Shown piece by piece: positions 9,037 through 18,163 of a stretch of 64,000 nt of DNA. Every line of letters starts with the position of its first letter. The stretch's first letter is position 1. The stretch lies in NCBI RefSeq assembly GCF_000420385.1, contig NZ_ATUV01000001.1, forward strand, positions 930,001-994,000, given 5' to 3'. The notes beneath the pieces are model-generated. The model ran no database searches and was not told where the DNA came from. It worked only from the letters and a program-made list of their open reading frames with translations. The stretch comes from Hippea alviniae EP5-r. Lineage in GTDB: Bacteria; Campylobacterota_A; Desulfurellia; Desulfurellales; Hippeaceae. A program made the translations under genes and the position numbers.

Positions 9037-11163
9037 CTAAGAAGTTAAGTGTGAATTATGAACTCGCCGTATCTGTTTAAGTCTTAAGCGCAACTTGTAT
9101 AGCAAATCTTCAAATGTCAAACCATCTTCTGGAAACCTAACGAATGTCTTATACAGCAATCCTTCTGAATATTTCTTTACATCTTCCTGTTTGAAAAGGA
9201 ATTTATTTCTAACCTTTGCGTCAACATCTTCAATGAACGAGAAAAATCTCTCCATATTGCCTTCAGGACAAAGACATACAAAAGAGTCCGCACCATCTCT
9301 CATAACCCTTAAAAGATAAGGATTAGCAAGCAACTCTTCTGCAAGATACTCTATAAGCTTATTCGCATAATCTATACCGTAGGTATGGTTTATATACCCT
9401 AAATCCTTTATATCCACAACAAACAACAAGAACGACTCTCTATTTTTTATCTTCGATACCACAAACTCCCTAAACAAAACGAGCCTGTCCGCCCCTGTCA
9501 AGTAATCTTTAAAGAAAACGCTAACCCTTTCTTCTTCTATCTCTCTCAACTGCGGCAAGTTGCTTCCTTGCTCATCCTGCAAACAGTTGTTAACTAAAAT
9601 ATCCTTAGAAACCTTTAAGGTATATCTATCAAGAGCCATTTCTTCCATAACCTTTATCGCCTCTTTTGGAGAATATCTACTTTTCTCTCTATAAGTTCTC
9701 TTGCTCGTCAAAGCATCAAACACATCAGCTATAGCTAAAACTCTTGCACAGCACTCTATCTGATGACACTTGAGTCTATCAGGGTATCCACTACCATCAC
9801 ACCTCTCGTGATGGTGTTTAATGCAATCAGCTACATATTCAAGCTGGTCTATACCCTTAACCATCTCATAAGAAAATACGGGATGATACTTTACTATCTC
9901 AAACTCATGCTTTGAAAGCCTGCCCGGCTTAAGCAAGATTGAATCTGGTATTCCTATTTTTCCTATATCGTGAAGAAGGCCAGCGGTGTATATAAGATTT
10001 TTTTCCCTTTCACTTTTACCAAGTGCTTCCCCTATAAGTCTCGCGTAATATGCAACCCTTTCTGAATGCCCTTTTGTGTATGTATCTCTTAATTCTGCGA
10101 CTTTCATGAGAGATTTCAAAAATTGCTCTTCGTTTTTAGTAAGAACATGAGTTATTTCTGCAAGCCTTCTAAAAGATAAGACAGACATAACAAGATGCAT
10201 ACCTATATTTTTAAGCAAAATCTTGTGATATCCTATATTTTCTATCTTTTTTTTAAAGCCATAAGCAAAAGATGCTACGAGTTGCCCATTGTATTCAATA
10301 GGAACAAATATGCCATCTTCCAAGCCGAGAATATTTGCCTGTTTTGATAATTCTAACCCATATCTCTTAATGGCTTCTGAGTAGGTAATAGTAGTCTTGA
10401 CATTTTTACTAAATAGTTTATATGTAATCCAATCCTCAACATCATCATTAAAATCATCATAGCAAACGGTAAAATCTCCCGTTCTATCAACCACACAATA
10501 AACACTATCGTAAGGCATTATAAAACCTGTTATATCTGCATGAGAGTATCTCAAAACATATCTGAGATTACTTATCAACCAATCGTGCAAAGATACATAA
10601 GCTATATTCCTTAAAGAAGAAGAAATCTTTATATGCAATTGTTCAGTTTGATTGTGAAGCAGAATTTTGTAGCTTTTAAACTCGCTTGATATTACAGTCG
10701 AGATAATGTCCGCTACCAGTTTTAAATCTTTCTCGTTATCACTATCAAAATAGTTATATTCATCTAAACAAACAACTTGGATTGCACCAAAAACATCAAC
10801 ACCTTTAATAAGTGGCGCTGTAAGAACAGATTTGACTTTAGCATCCTTCCATTCTTTTACCGCATGTTTATATCTCGGATAATTCCCTACATTGACTAAG
10901 TTTCTTTTTTCTAAACTCTCCTTAAAAGCACCAGCCATATAGATATCATCGAGTTTTTCTTTTATCCCAATACTGTTAGACAAAAAATAAGAAAAGCTAA
11001 CTTCCTTATTTAGATTCAAAACACTTTCAAAGTTAGCAATTCCAAGAACAGAAAACTCAACACCAAAATATTCAGCTATTCTCCTAAGAAGCTCTTCATT
11101 GTTTATATTCAGACGCCACTTATTTAAAATAAAAAATAATAGTTCAGATAATTTTACTTTCAC
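9037..11163 (-). CDS. HD-GYP cyclic di-GMP phosphodiesterase with GAF-type region and degenerate GGDEF tail
   Basis: A 708-residue cytoplasmic protein. The N-terminal 340 residues contain one or two GAF-like sensor domains (for example SVLTAPLIKGVDVFGAIQVV). The HD-GYP domain (about 345-540) is intact, with LLHDIGKIGIPD near residue 396 and HHERCDGSGYP near 454, so it should hydrolyse cyclic di-GMP. The last 150 residues resemble a GGDEF domain (FKDYLTGADRLVLFREF, VVDIKDLGYINHTYG) but the active loop reads RDGADSF, so no cyclase activity is expected. The start is a GTG with GGGGG upstream, downstream of a strong promoter. Confidence 0.87.
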   Translation of the reverse strand: MKVKLSELLFFILNKWRLNINNEELLRRIAEYFGVEFSVLGIANFESVLNLNKEVSFSYFLSNSIGIKEKLDDIYMAGAFKESLEKRNLVNVGNYPRYKHAVKEWKDAKVKSVLTAPLIKGVDVFGAIQVVCLDEYNYFDSDNEKDLKLVADIISTVISSEFKSYKILLHNQTEQLHIKISSSLRNIAYVSLHDWLISNLRYVLRYSHADITGFIMPYDSVYCVVDRTGDFTVCYDDFNDDVEDWITYKLFSKNVKTTITYSEAIKRYGLELSKQANILGLEDGIFVPIEYNGQLVASFAYGFKKKIENIGYHKILLKNIGMHLVMSVLSFRRLAEITHVLTKNEEQFLKSLMKVAELRDTYTKGHSERVAYYARLIGEALGKSEREKNLIYTAGLLHDIGKIGIPDSILLKPGRLSKHEFEIVKYHPVFSYEMVKGIDQLEYVADCIKHHHERCDGSGYPDRLKCHQIECCARVLAIADVFDALTSKRTYREKSRYSPKEAIKVMEEMALDRYTLKVSKDILVNNCLQDEQGSNLPQLREIEEERVSVFFKDYLTGADRLVLFREFVVSKIKNRESFLLFVVDIKDLGYINHTYGIDYANKLIEYLAEELLANPYLLRVMRDGADSFVCLCPEGNMERFFSFIEDVDAKVRNKFLFKQEDVKKYSEGLLYKTFVRFPEDGLTFEDLLYKLRLRLKQIRRVHNSHLTS

Positions 11164-11177
11164 TTATCCCCCTGCAA

Positions 11178-11206
11178 ATTATAGTGAAATGTTAAACAAA
11201 TATCAA
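11178..11206 (-). promoter_or_regulatory. promoter of the HD-GYP gene
   Basis: Minus-strand TTGATA (11201-11206), 17-base spacer, perfect TATAAT (11178-11183). It lies just before the GTG start, in the 55-base gap after the GGDEF-EAL gene. Confidence 0.7.
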
Positions 11207-11218
11207 ACTATTATCAAA

Positions 11219-14200
11219 TTATTTTAACATTTCTGCAAAGCTATCTTTATCTATAGGCTTACAAAACAGATAACCTTGAGCGTAATCACAGCCCATACTC
11301 TTTAAAATTTCAACCTGCTTTTTAGTCTCAACACCCTCAGCAGTTGTTTTAAATCCAAACTCTTTAGCTATACTAATTATAAGCTTAACAAGACTTAAAT
11401 CTTTTCTATTTGTAAGCATACCTCTTACAAAAGCCATATCTATTTTAACTACATCAACAGGAAGCTCCCTTATGTATGTTAAAGATGAATATCCTGTGCC
11501 AAAATCGTCAACGGCTATTTTAACACCAACATCTTTAAGCTCATATAAAACCTTTTTAGTGTAATCTCTGTCGTCTATAAACACTCTTTCTATTATCTCA
11601 ACCGTTAAAAGATTGCCTTCAACTCCAAAATCTCTTAGCACTTGTTTAATAAACTGAACAATATAATCTCTCCTAAAACTTTTAGGAGAGATATTCACTG
11701 AAATAGGAATCCTTTTATTAAGAGAAGCTACTGTCTTAACCGCTTCGTAAATTATTCTCTCTTCTACATCAAACATAAGATTTGAATCTTCGAGCACTTC
11801 TATAAACTCAGAAGGCGGAACTATTTTACCTTTATGAACCCATCTAAGGAGTGCTTCTGCACCTGCAATCTCTTCTGTTTCTATAGAGTAATAAGGCTGA
11901 TAGAACAAGACAAACTCGTTATTTTCAAAAGCCTTTTTTAGTTTATCTTTGAGTTGTATAATTTTAAATACTCTCTTCTGAGTATTTTTCTTGAAAAAAC
12001 CTATTTCATTTTCACCTTGCGATTTAGAAGATACAAGAGCAAGTTCAGCTTTCGATAAAAGGTCATCGGGACTCTCACCGTCAATAGGGTAAAAACTAAC
12101 GCCTATATGATAAGAAGGTAAAATACTGTTGTTGTCAATCTTAACAGGTTCGTTTAACCTTCTCAGAATTCCCATAAGCTTAACAAGAGCATCCTCTTCG
12201 CTATTAACTGAAGACATAAACAAAGCGAATTTATCACCAGTAAGCCTACCAACAATATCGTTATTCTTTATATCCGCAGTTAACCTTTTAGCAGTTTCTT
12301 TTATTAACTCATCTCCAACGGTATAACCGTAAACCTGATTTATATAGGAACAGTTGTGAATATCTATAACAGCAAAAGCTGAAATTTTTCCTTTTTCATT
12401 TTTTAGAACCAGCCCAACTTTTCTTAAAAACTCGTCTTTATTTGGCAATTTAGTTAATAAATCATGTCTTGATAGAAATATAAGTTTCTTCTGAAGTTCT
12501 TTTTCCTTCGTTATATCCTTACCAACAGCTATATAATACCTTATTTTTCCATCTTCTTTATAAGGAATAATTGTCGTATAACCCTCAACAAGTTTCCCGT
12601 CCTTAGTCCTGTAAACAAATAAATCACTAAACACCTCACCTTTTCTTAAAGACTTTGCAAGTCTTTTTATAAACTCTCTATCATGCTGATTAGAAGAGAA
12701 AATCGAATGCTTTTTTCCTATAACTTCCTCATACTTATAACCATGAAGTTCAAGTGCTGCTTCGTTCATATACACAATTCTAAAGAACCTATCCATTATA
12801 ACAACATACGAAAAGCCTGCGTTGAGAGCTATTGAGATTATTTTATTCCATCTTCTATTTCTTAAGTATTGTAAAGAAGCTTCTATATCACCTTTAACTT
12901 GAAGAAGCAGTTTATAAAATTTCTTGGTAAATTCTATTCTAAAATCAAAAACAGCTATTACAACAGCAAAAACATTTGAAGATAAATTCAAAGGAATAGC
13001 AAAGCAACTTTGCAATCCATATTTCTCAACAAGACCCTTAAATTTAACTGTTCTAAAATCACTGCTTATATCAGAAGTCAGCTTTATGCTGTTTGTCGAA
13101 TAAGCTCTAACAAAAGGAAATTCATTATCCTCTGGCTTTAACTTATCTATACCGGTTTTCAATTCTTTAGCAAAACTTTCCATTTTATCGTTTCTCACCG
13201 ATGCATAACTAACAATCCACTTACTATCAGCATTTACTATAACAAACGAAGCAGCAGCATTTAAGTGCTCAACCAAAATTGCACAACTTTCTTTTAATAA
13301 TTCACTCTCATCTTCAACAGATATAAATACTTCGTTTAAGTGATAGAGAGTCAAATAAAACCTATTAAGAGACTCAAGCTGCTCCTGTTGCTTCTTTTGA
13401 ATAGTTATATCTCTCATCAAGCCAACAAACTTAAATATTTTCCCGCGTTTATATATAGGAACAACACTAACATTGAAGGTTTTATGCTCTTTATTTTTTG
13501 TTATAGTCTCATATTCAAACTCAACAGGACTTTTCTTTAACAGACGAGCATAAACTTCAGTTTTCTTACACTCCTTTTTTCTCTCCTCAGCCCCGAGAAA
13601 CAATGGGGTTCTTCCCCTAACATCTTCAAGTGTATATCCAAGCGCCTTAACAAATGCACTATTTACATATTCTATTTCGCAATCTTCATTTGTAATGACA
13701 ACACACTCTTCTATTTCTTCTAAAACTTTACTTACAAGTTTTAGATTTCTCTCTGACTTTATCTTCTTAATAGCGAACTCAACATCACCTTTCAATTCCT
13801 TTAGCAAATCCAAATATTCGCTTATAAAGGCATTTCTTTTTTGAGAAAAAACAAGTAGTATATTTTCAACTCTCCCATCAACAACTATAGGAATGGCACA
13901 ATTTGAACGAAATCCAAGTTTTAACAAATCATCACGCCAGTAAACCATATCAGGATTTGATTCTGTATCGGGATTTATCACTATCTCGCCTTTGGAAAAT
14001 GCTTTAGCAGCCGTCCCTCTGCCATACTCTGACACACCATCAACAGTTGCAAATACACTTTCAAAAAATTCTCTGCCTTTGCCTGCTACATAATTGATGC
14101 CAATTCTTTTCTCTTCGTCAACAGAAGCTACAACAGCTGCAGCAAAACCAACCCTAATTAATACATTGCAAATCTCAGCAAATAAATCACTCTCATCTTC

Positions 14201-14884
14201 AACTTTTATTATTGCTTGATTTATATCTTTAAGAGCCATATAAAGCTTTTTAAGATTACTCTCTTCAGTTATATCTACACCAAAGAGAATTCCAGCCGGC
14301 TTGGAGTTATATACAACTGTGCTACCATAAATGCTAAAAATCTTTTCCGTCCCATCAGAAGAGACAACTTTAACGCCGTGATATACACTACTGAATTTAA
14401 TACCTTTAAGTCTCTGAGAGGCATGATGATAACATATATCCCTATGAAGTTTACCTATAAATTCACAGATATGCTTGCCTTTTAAATCTTTTTCCCTGTA
14501 TCCTAAAACCCTATAAAAGTTCTTATTTGCAAAAACTATCTCTCCATTTTCCTGATACAGCACAATGCACACATTACCCACATCATTGAAAATCTCAAAT
14601 AATTCAGAACTCACAAGTCTCCCATCAGGAACAATAAATCCATAAACAAAAGTAAACTCTTTATCTTTTTTAAACACTGCAGTGATAGAAATATCACCTA
14701 TACCTTCACAAAACAGAGACTCTTGAACAATGCCGTCTCTTTTTGAGTTTTTTAAAACGAAGAATTTTATCTTGTCTGATGATATCTCTTTAGCAAACGT
14801 ATTTTTCAATATATTGAACTTATCTATTTTAGAACCATCTTTTGTTAAAACAGCATCAAAAATTAAACTGCCACTCTGCAACAT
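11219..14884 (-). CDS. large PAS/GAF/PAS/GAF/PAS-GGDEF-EAL signalling protein
   Basis: A 1221-residue soluble protein. By eye the order is: N-terminal region (1-100), PAS (105-215), GAF (225-370), PAS (385-495), GAF (505-660), PAS (665-780), GGDEF (785-945) and EAL (955-1215). The GGDEF loop reads RLTGDKF near residue 882, which departs from GGDEF and is probably inactive or only GTP-binding. The EAL domain keeps EALLRW (about 1011), NISPKSF, DDFGTGYSS, KID, AEGVET and the final Gln, so it should degrade cyclic di-GMP. The ATG at 14884 lies exactly 6 bases after a -10 box with no ribosome-binding site, suggesting a leaderless message. Confidence 0.88.
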   Translation of the reverse strand: MLQSGSLIFDAVLTKDGSKIDKFNILKNTFAKEISSDKIKFFVLKNSKRDGIVQESLFCEGIGDISITAVFKKDKEFTFVYGFIVPDGRLVSSELFEIFNDVGNVCIVLYQENGEIVFANKNFYRVLGYREKDLKGKHICEFIGKLHRDICYHHASQRLKGIKFSSVYHGVKVVSSDGTEKIFSIYGSTVVYNSKPAGILFGVDITEESNLKKLYMALKDINQAIIKVEDESDLFAEICNVLIRVGFAAAVVASVDEEKRIGINYVAGKGREFFESVFATVDGVSEYGRGTAAKAFSKGEIVINPDTESNPDMVYWRDDLLKLGFRSNCAIPIVVDGRVENILLVFSQKRNAFISEYLDLLKELKGDVEFAIKKIKSERNLKLVSKVLEEIEECVVITNEDCEIEYVNSAFVKALGYTLEDVRGRTPLFLGAEERKKECKKTEVYARLLKKSPVEFEYETITKNKEHKTFNVSVVPIYKRGKIFKFVGLMRDITIQKKQQEQLESLNRFYLTLYHLNEVFISVEDESELLKESCAILVEHLNAAASFVIVNADSKWIVSYASVRNDKMESFAKELKTGIDKLKPEDNEFPFVRAYSTNSIKLTSDISSDFRTVKFKGLVEKYGLQSCFAIPLNLSSNVFAVVIAVFDFRIEFTKKFYKLLLQVKGDIEASLQYLRNRRWNKIISIALNAGFSYVVIMDRFFRIVYMNEAALELHGYKYEEVIGKKHSIFSSNQHDREFIKRLAKSLRKGEVFSDLFVYRTKDGKLVEGYTTIIPYKEDGKIRYYIAVGKDITKEKELQKKLIFLSRHDLLTKLPNKDEFLRKVGLVLKNEKGKISAFAVIDIHNCSYINQVYGYTVGDELIKETAKRLTADIKNNDIVGRLTGDKFALFMSSVNSEEDALVKLMGILRRLNEPVKIDNNSILPSYHIGVSFYPIDGESPDDLLSKAELALVSSKSQGENEIGFFKKNTQKRVFKIIQLKDKLKKAFENNEFVLFYQPYYSIETEEIAGAEALLRWVHKGKIVPPSEFIEVLEDSNLMFDVEERIIYEAVKTVASLNKRIPISVNISPKSFRRDYIVQFIKQVLRDFGVEGNLLTVEIIERVFIDDRDYTKKVLYELKDVGVKIAVDDFGTGYSSLTYIRELPVDVVKIDMAFVRGMLTNRKDLSLVKLIISIAKEFGFKTTAEGVETKKQVEILKSMGCDYAQGYLFCKPIDKDSFAEMLK

Positions 14885-14890
14885 ATTTAC

Positions 14891-14920
14891 ATTTTATTAC
14901 CCTAATAGTGGCAATGTCAA
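14891..14920 (-). promoter_or_regulatory. leaderless-type promoter of the GGDEF-EAL gene
   Basis: Minus-strand TTGACA (14915-14920), 18-base spacer, TAAAAT (14891-14896). Six bases after the -10 box comes the ATG, so transcription should start at its first base. Confidence 0.6.
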
Positions 14921-14937
14921 CAACAAGATTGTATTAT
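14909..14937 (+). promoter_or_regulatory. probable leaderless promoter of the DUF763 gene
   Basis: TATTAT (14932-14937) lies exactly 6 bases before the ATG at 14944. The -35 candidate TGGCAA (17-base spacer) is poor. It overlaps the divergent promoter of the GGDEF-EAL gene in a 59-base gap. Confidence 0.4.
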
Positions 14938-14943
14938 TATGAT

Positions 14944-16017
14944 ATGGCAAGAACGGGTATTGCAAATCTGCCCTTACATACAGGAAAAGCTCCACGATGG
15001 TTGTTTGAGAAAATGGTTGAACTATCAGAGCAGATAACATACTTAATCTGCCTTGATTTAGGAAAAGACGAGTTTTTAAACAAAATATCAGACCCTTTCT
15101 GGTTTCAGGCTTTTGGTTGTGTCTTGGGTTTTGATTGGCACTCAAGCGGTCTTACGACAACAGTATGCGGAGCATTAAAAATTGCTTTAGATAAAATAGG
15201 AAACGAAATTGGCCTGTTTATGGCTGGTGGCAAGGGTAAAACTGCACTAAAAACACCGCAGGAGATTGAAACAGTTGCAGAAAAACACTCAATAAACGCA
15301 AACTTTCTAAAATACACAAGTAAAATCATAGCAAAAATAGACAATGCTGCACTGCAGGATGGCTACCAACTTTATCATCACACAATTATATTCACAGATA
15401 AAAACAACTGGTGTGTAATTCAGCAGGGATTAAACGAGAAAAACTCAATGGCAAGAAGGTATCACTGGCTAAAAGACACAACAAAAAGCTTCACAAAAGA
15501 ACCACACAAAGCCATCTGCTCGCAAAGATTAGAAAACCTTGTTCTAAACCTTGTGGCAAAAGAGAGTATAAAGGTGCAAAATGATTTTATCGATTTTTTA
15601 AACTCACCAATCCATTCCATAGAAAAGGAATTAAGCAGAATAGAAACATTGAATTTACCACGAAGGCATTACATCACTCTATCCGACTTAAATATAAAAA
15701 GGCTTAAGAAAAACATTTTAGAAATATCAGACAAAAAGCCTTCAAACTTTGAACAGCTTTTAAACATAAAAGGAGCAGGCAGTAAAACCCTAAGGGCTTT
15801 GAGCTTAATATCTGAGATTGTATATTCGGACAAGCCAAGCTTTAAAGACCCTGCACGATACTCGTTTGCTCACGGCGGTAAAGATGGCCATCCATATCCC
15901 GTTGACTTAGAAACTTATACAGAGAGCATAGAAACATTAAAAGAGATAGTAAACAGAGCAAAAATAGGCCACTACGACAAAGCAAGGGCTTTAAAAAGAC
16001 TCTCAAAACTGTTATAA
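14944..16017 (+). CDS. DUF763 family protein
   Basis: A 357-residue protein starting MARTGIANLPLHTGKAPRWLF, the family's typical N-terminus, which is why I place the start at 14944 and not at the in-frame ATG 102 bases earlier. The middle contains DGYQLYHHTIIFTDKNNWCVIQQG. The C-terminal third contains a helix-hairpin-helix-like segment (LLNIKGAGSKTLRALSLISE) that often binds DNA, followed by DPARYSFAHGGKDGHPYPVD. I know of no established function for the family; the hairpin-helix suggests nucleic acid work. No ribosome-binding site is present and a -10 box sits just ahead of the ATG. Confidence 0.82.
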   Translation: MARTGIANLPLHTGKAPRWLFEKMVELSEQITYLICLDLGKDEFLNKISDPFWFQAFGCVLGFDWHSSGLTTTVCGALKIALDKIGNEIGLFMAGGKGKTALKTPQEIETVAEKHSINANFLKYTSKIIAKIDNAALQDGYQLYHHTIIFTDKNNWCVIQQGLNEKNSMARRYHWLKDTTKSFTKEPHKAICSQRLENLVLNLVAKESIKVQNDFIDFLNSPIHSIEKELSRIETLNLPRRHYITLSDLNIKRLKKNILEISDKKPSNFEQLLNIKGAGSKTLRALSLISEIVYSDKPSFKDPARYSFAHGGKDGHPYPVDLETYTESIETLKEIVNRAKIGHYDKARALKRLSKLL

Positions 16018-16425
16018 CGGCTTAGGTTTTCTCCTTATAGGATTAATACAGATACTCTTTATAACAACATCTATAGACGCACAATAAGTCTCGCTTTTAT
16101 TACACAGATACAGCTTAACCTTCTCATTATTCACACCAAAATTTGAGACAAAACCTTTGGGAATATGCCACAAAAACTCACCCTTCAACGCATCAACATT
16201 GCAATTACCCAAAATGCCAGCAGGATGTCCGCCTATTACCGGCTCTATACATAGCTTTTTAACATTTCTCGATTTCCACTTTATAAGATAACTCCTACCT
16301 TCACACAGAACAGCATTGTGTCTTGGCGAGAGTATAACAATAAAAGGAGAACTGTTAGAGCTCATTCCAAACGAATTAAAACTCAAAACAAAAACAGCAC
16401 TTAACACAAACAATAGCCTTCTCAT
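16012..16425 (-). CDS. secreted protein with an Ig-like (Kre9/KNH-type) domain
   Basis: A 137-residue protein with a signal peptide (MRRLLFVLSAVFVLSFNSFG). A single beta-sandwich-like domain follows, marked by the pattern ILSPRHNAVLCEGRSYLIKW, which resembles the Kre9/KNH N-terminal Ig-like repeat found in secreted bacterial proteins. It has five cysteines in the mature part, which could pair outside the membrane. The start at 16425 has AAGGAG upstream; the reading 24 bases longer lacks one. It follows the M48 peptidase gene closely and may share its message. No specific function can be assigned. Confidence 0.65.
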   Translation of the reverse strand: MRRLLFVLSAVFVLSFNSFGMSSNSSPFIVILSPRHNAVLCEGRSYLIKWKSRNVKKLCIEPVIGGHPAGILGNCNVDALKGEFLWHIPKGFVSNFGVNNEKVKLYLCNKSETYCASIDVVIKSICINPIRRKPKPL

Positions 16426-16438
16426 CTTCGCTTCTCCT

Positions 16439-17869
16439 TCACCTTTCAATCAAAACTTTAACCAGCTCACCTTCTGCAAGTAGTGTATCGGGATACATGT
16501 TATTCATAACATAAATTGTCTTATAAAATTTCCTTTTTATACCTAATTGTTTAAGCAAGCTCTCAAATGTGCAGCTTCTTTTTACCTTTACAACCTTAAC
16601 ATAGGTGTTTTTTACATAAATCTTAGACGAATCTGTCAATCTCTTAAATGTCTTCATAGGCATGTTCAGATAAAATCTATCCTTGCGATACACTGCTAAA
16701 GGAGATTGAGCGATGAATATAAAACTCGTTGAACCATACCTTACAAAAACACCCTTTTTATAGAACAGAACACCGTTTTCTGATATTACCTTAGAAAATT
16801 CAAAAGCATCAAAACCGTTTACTGATATATGTTTTATTGGACTTCTATTTGAGAATTTAGCTGCAAGCGTATAAATATCAACCTTCGAAGTTGTAATCTT
16901 TATAAACTCTCCTTTAACCTTGGGATTGTAAACAAGGATAAACCTGCGTGTATCAGAAAGGCTCCAGCCTTTGGGAAATCTAAACTCAAATCTCATAGCA
17001 GGATGATAGTAATGATTACCTTCGACATAACCGTATCTTTTATCTTTACCGAACAAGATCCCGTTTATATGAGCTAAATACCTATCCCTTCCAATCTCAT
17101 AATACTTTCGTCTTGCTACACTCTGCCACAGTCTAACTTCCCTGTAAATTTTCTCTTTTCTGTGCGGTGGTGATGGGTGGGTTGCTAAAAACTCAGGAAG
17201 AGAATAATGTTTCTCTGACTGATAACGCATAAGTTCATCAAAAAATTTGGCCATCTGCGTAGCATCATAACCAGCTAAAGTAGCATACTTTACATCCAAA
17301 TAATCAGCCTGATACTCATCTTCTCTGCTGAAACTCAGAAACAGAAGATTACCCGCTATGCCTATAAGCGGAATATACCTTCTAAATTTTTTAGACTCAG
17401 AATAAGCTATCGCCAGACCAAGATTGAATAGAAGCTGTTTTGAAATCATCGATGCAACATGATGGGCGTTTATGTGTCCTGCTTCATGACCTATAACGGT
17501 GGCAAGCTGGGCTTCATTGTTGAGATATGCCAAAATTCCACGGGTTATGTATATATACCCGCCGGGAGTTGAGAAAGCGTTAACGGCTTCAGAATCAAGC
17601 AAAATAAAGTGATAAGGTATTTTCAAGTCGGCATGACTTACAACCCTAAGCCCAACGGATTTCACATATGCATTTAAATTCTTATACCTATAAATCCCAT
17701 ATGTTGAAACAATATCTTTATAAGCTTTACTGCCGAGTTCAAACTCCTGCTGCATCGAAAGAAGAACAAGCTCTTTTCTACCCGTCGCAGGATTAATAGT
17801 GCAAGAGTTAAGTAAAAATAGGGTTAAAAAAAGTAAAACCCCTTTAAAGAGTCTAATCCTTCTCGACAT
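16439..17869 (-). CDS. M48 family metallopeptidase lipoprotein (BepA-like)
   Basis: A roughly 476-residue lipoprotein: the N-terminus ends in the lipobox LLNSC (Cys23). The zinc site HEAGHINAHH and the downstream glutamate in REDEYQAD are intact, so it should be an active periplasmic peptidase. Proteins of this layout (BepA/YfgC and LoiP) act in outer-membrane protein quality control. The C-terminal 200 residues are not the TPR repeat of E. coli BepA. They contain FRFPKGWSLSDTRRF and end with a LysM-like stretch (TFESLLKQLGIKRKFYKTIYVMNN type). I chose the second ATG (17869); the first, at 17881, is also possible. It overlaps the small gene upstream. Confidence 0.82.
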   Translation of the reverse strand: MSRRIRLFKGVLLFLTLFLLNSCTINPATGRKELVLLSMQQEFELGSKAYKDIVSTYGIYRYKNLNAYVKSVGLRVVSHADLKIPYHFILLDSEAVNAFSTPGGYIYITRGILAYLNNEAQLATVIGHEAGHINAHHVASMISKQLLFNLGLAIAYSESKKFRRYIPLIGIAGNLLFLSFSREDEYQADYLDVKYATLAGYDATQMAKFFDELMRYQSEKHYSLPEFLATHPSPPHRKEKIYREVRLWQSVARRKYYEIGRDRYLAHINGILFGKDKRYGYVEGNHYYHPAMRFEFRFPKGWSLSDTRRFILVYNPKVKGEFIKITTSKVDIYTLAAKFSNRSPIKHISVNGFDAFEFSKVISENGVLFYKKGVFVRYGSTSFIFIAQSPLAVYRKDRFYLNMPMKTFKRLTDSSKIYVKNTYVKVVKVKRSCTFESLLKQLGIKRKFYKTIYVMNNMYPDTLLAEGELVKVLIER

Positions 17870-18035
17870 AATCCCTGACATATTCTATATCAAGATGTTT
17901 TGGCGCTAACTTCTCTTCAACAACTTTTATAGCTTCTTCTTCTGTTGCACAATACTCTTCTATACCGAACTCAACACAACTAACATGCACCTTTCCTTCA
18001 TTTTTCTTAAGTTTAACCACAACCTTCTCAGCCAT
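17853..18035 (-). CDS. 60-residue protein of unknown function
   Basis: A small, charged, soluble protein (MAEKVVVKLKKNEGKVHVSC...), rich in Glu, Lys and Val, with two cysteines. No family is recognised. A perfect AAGGAGG lies before the ATG. The gene overlaps the start of the M48 lipoprotein gene, suggesting translational coupling. A short beta-strand start and a long charged helix (EEEAIKVVEEKL) are plausible. It is real by its ribosome-binding site and position; its function is unknown. Confidence 0.6.
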   Translation of the reverse strand: MAEKVVVKLKKNEGKVHVSCVEFGIEEYCATEEEAIKVVEEKLAPKHLDIEYVRDYVEKD

Positions 18036-18127
18036 AGAGCACCTCCTTTTTTATATACATTTGTTAATAAAATTAATGCGTTTATCCTAAAAATCAAGAA
18101 GTATCTGGACTAAGTATAAGTTTTTCG

Positions 18128-18133
18128 TATAAT
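18128..18133 (+). promoter_or_regulatory. -10 box upstream of mqnD
   Basis: A perfect TATAAT lies about 30 bases before the ATG, which has its own GGGAGG site. A -35 at the right distance (CTGGAC, 18105-18110) is weak. Confidence 0.4.
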
Positions 18134-18163
18134 CTATTCAACTTTCATAGGGAGGTTCAAAAA

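Noticed and set aside
14842-16017. The DUF763 gene considered as an IS110-like transposase
   Set aside because: No inverted repeats or target duplication flank it, and the N-terminus MARTGIANLPLH fits DUF763.
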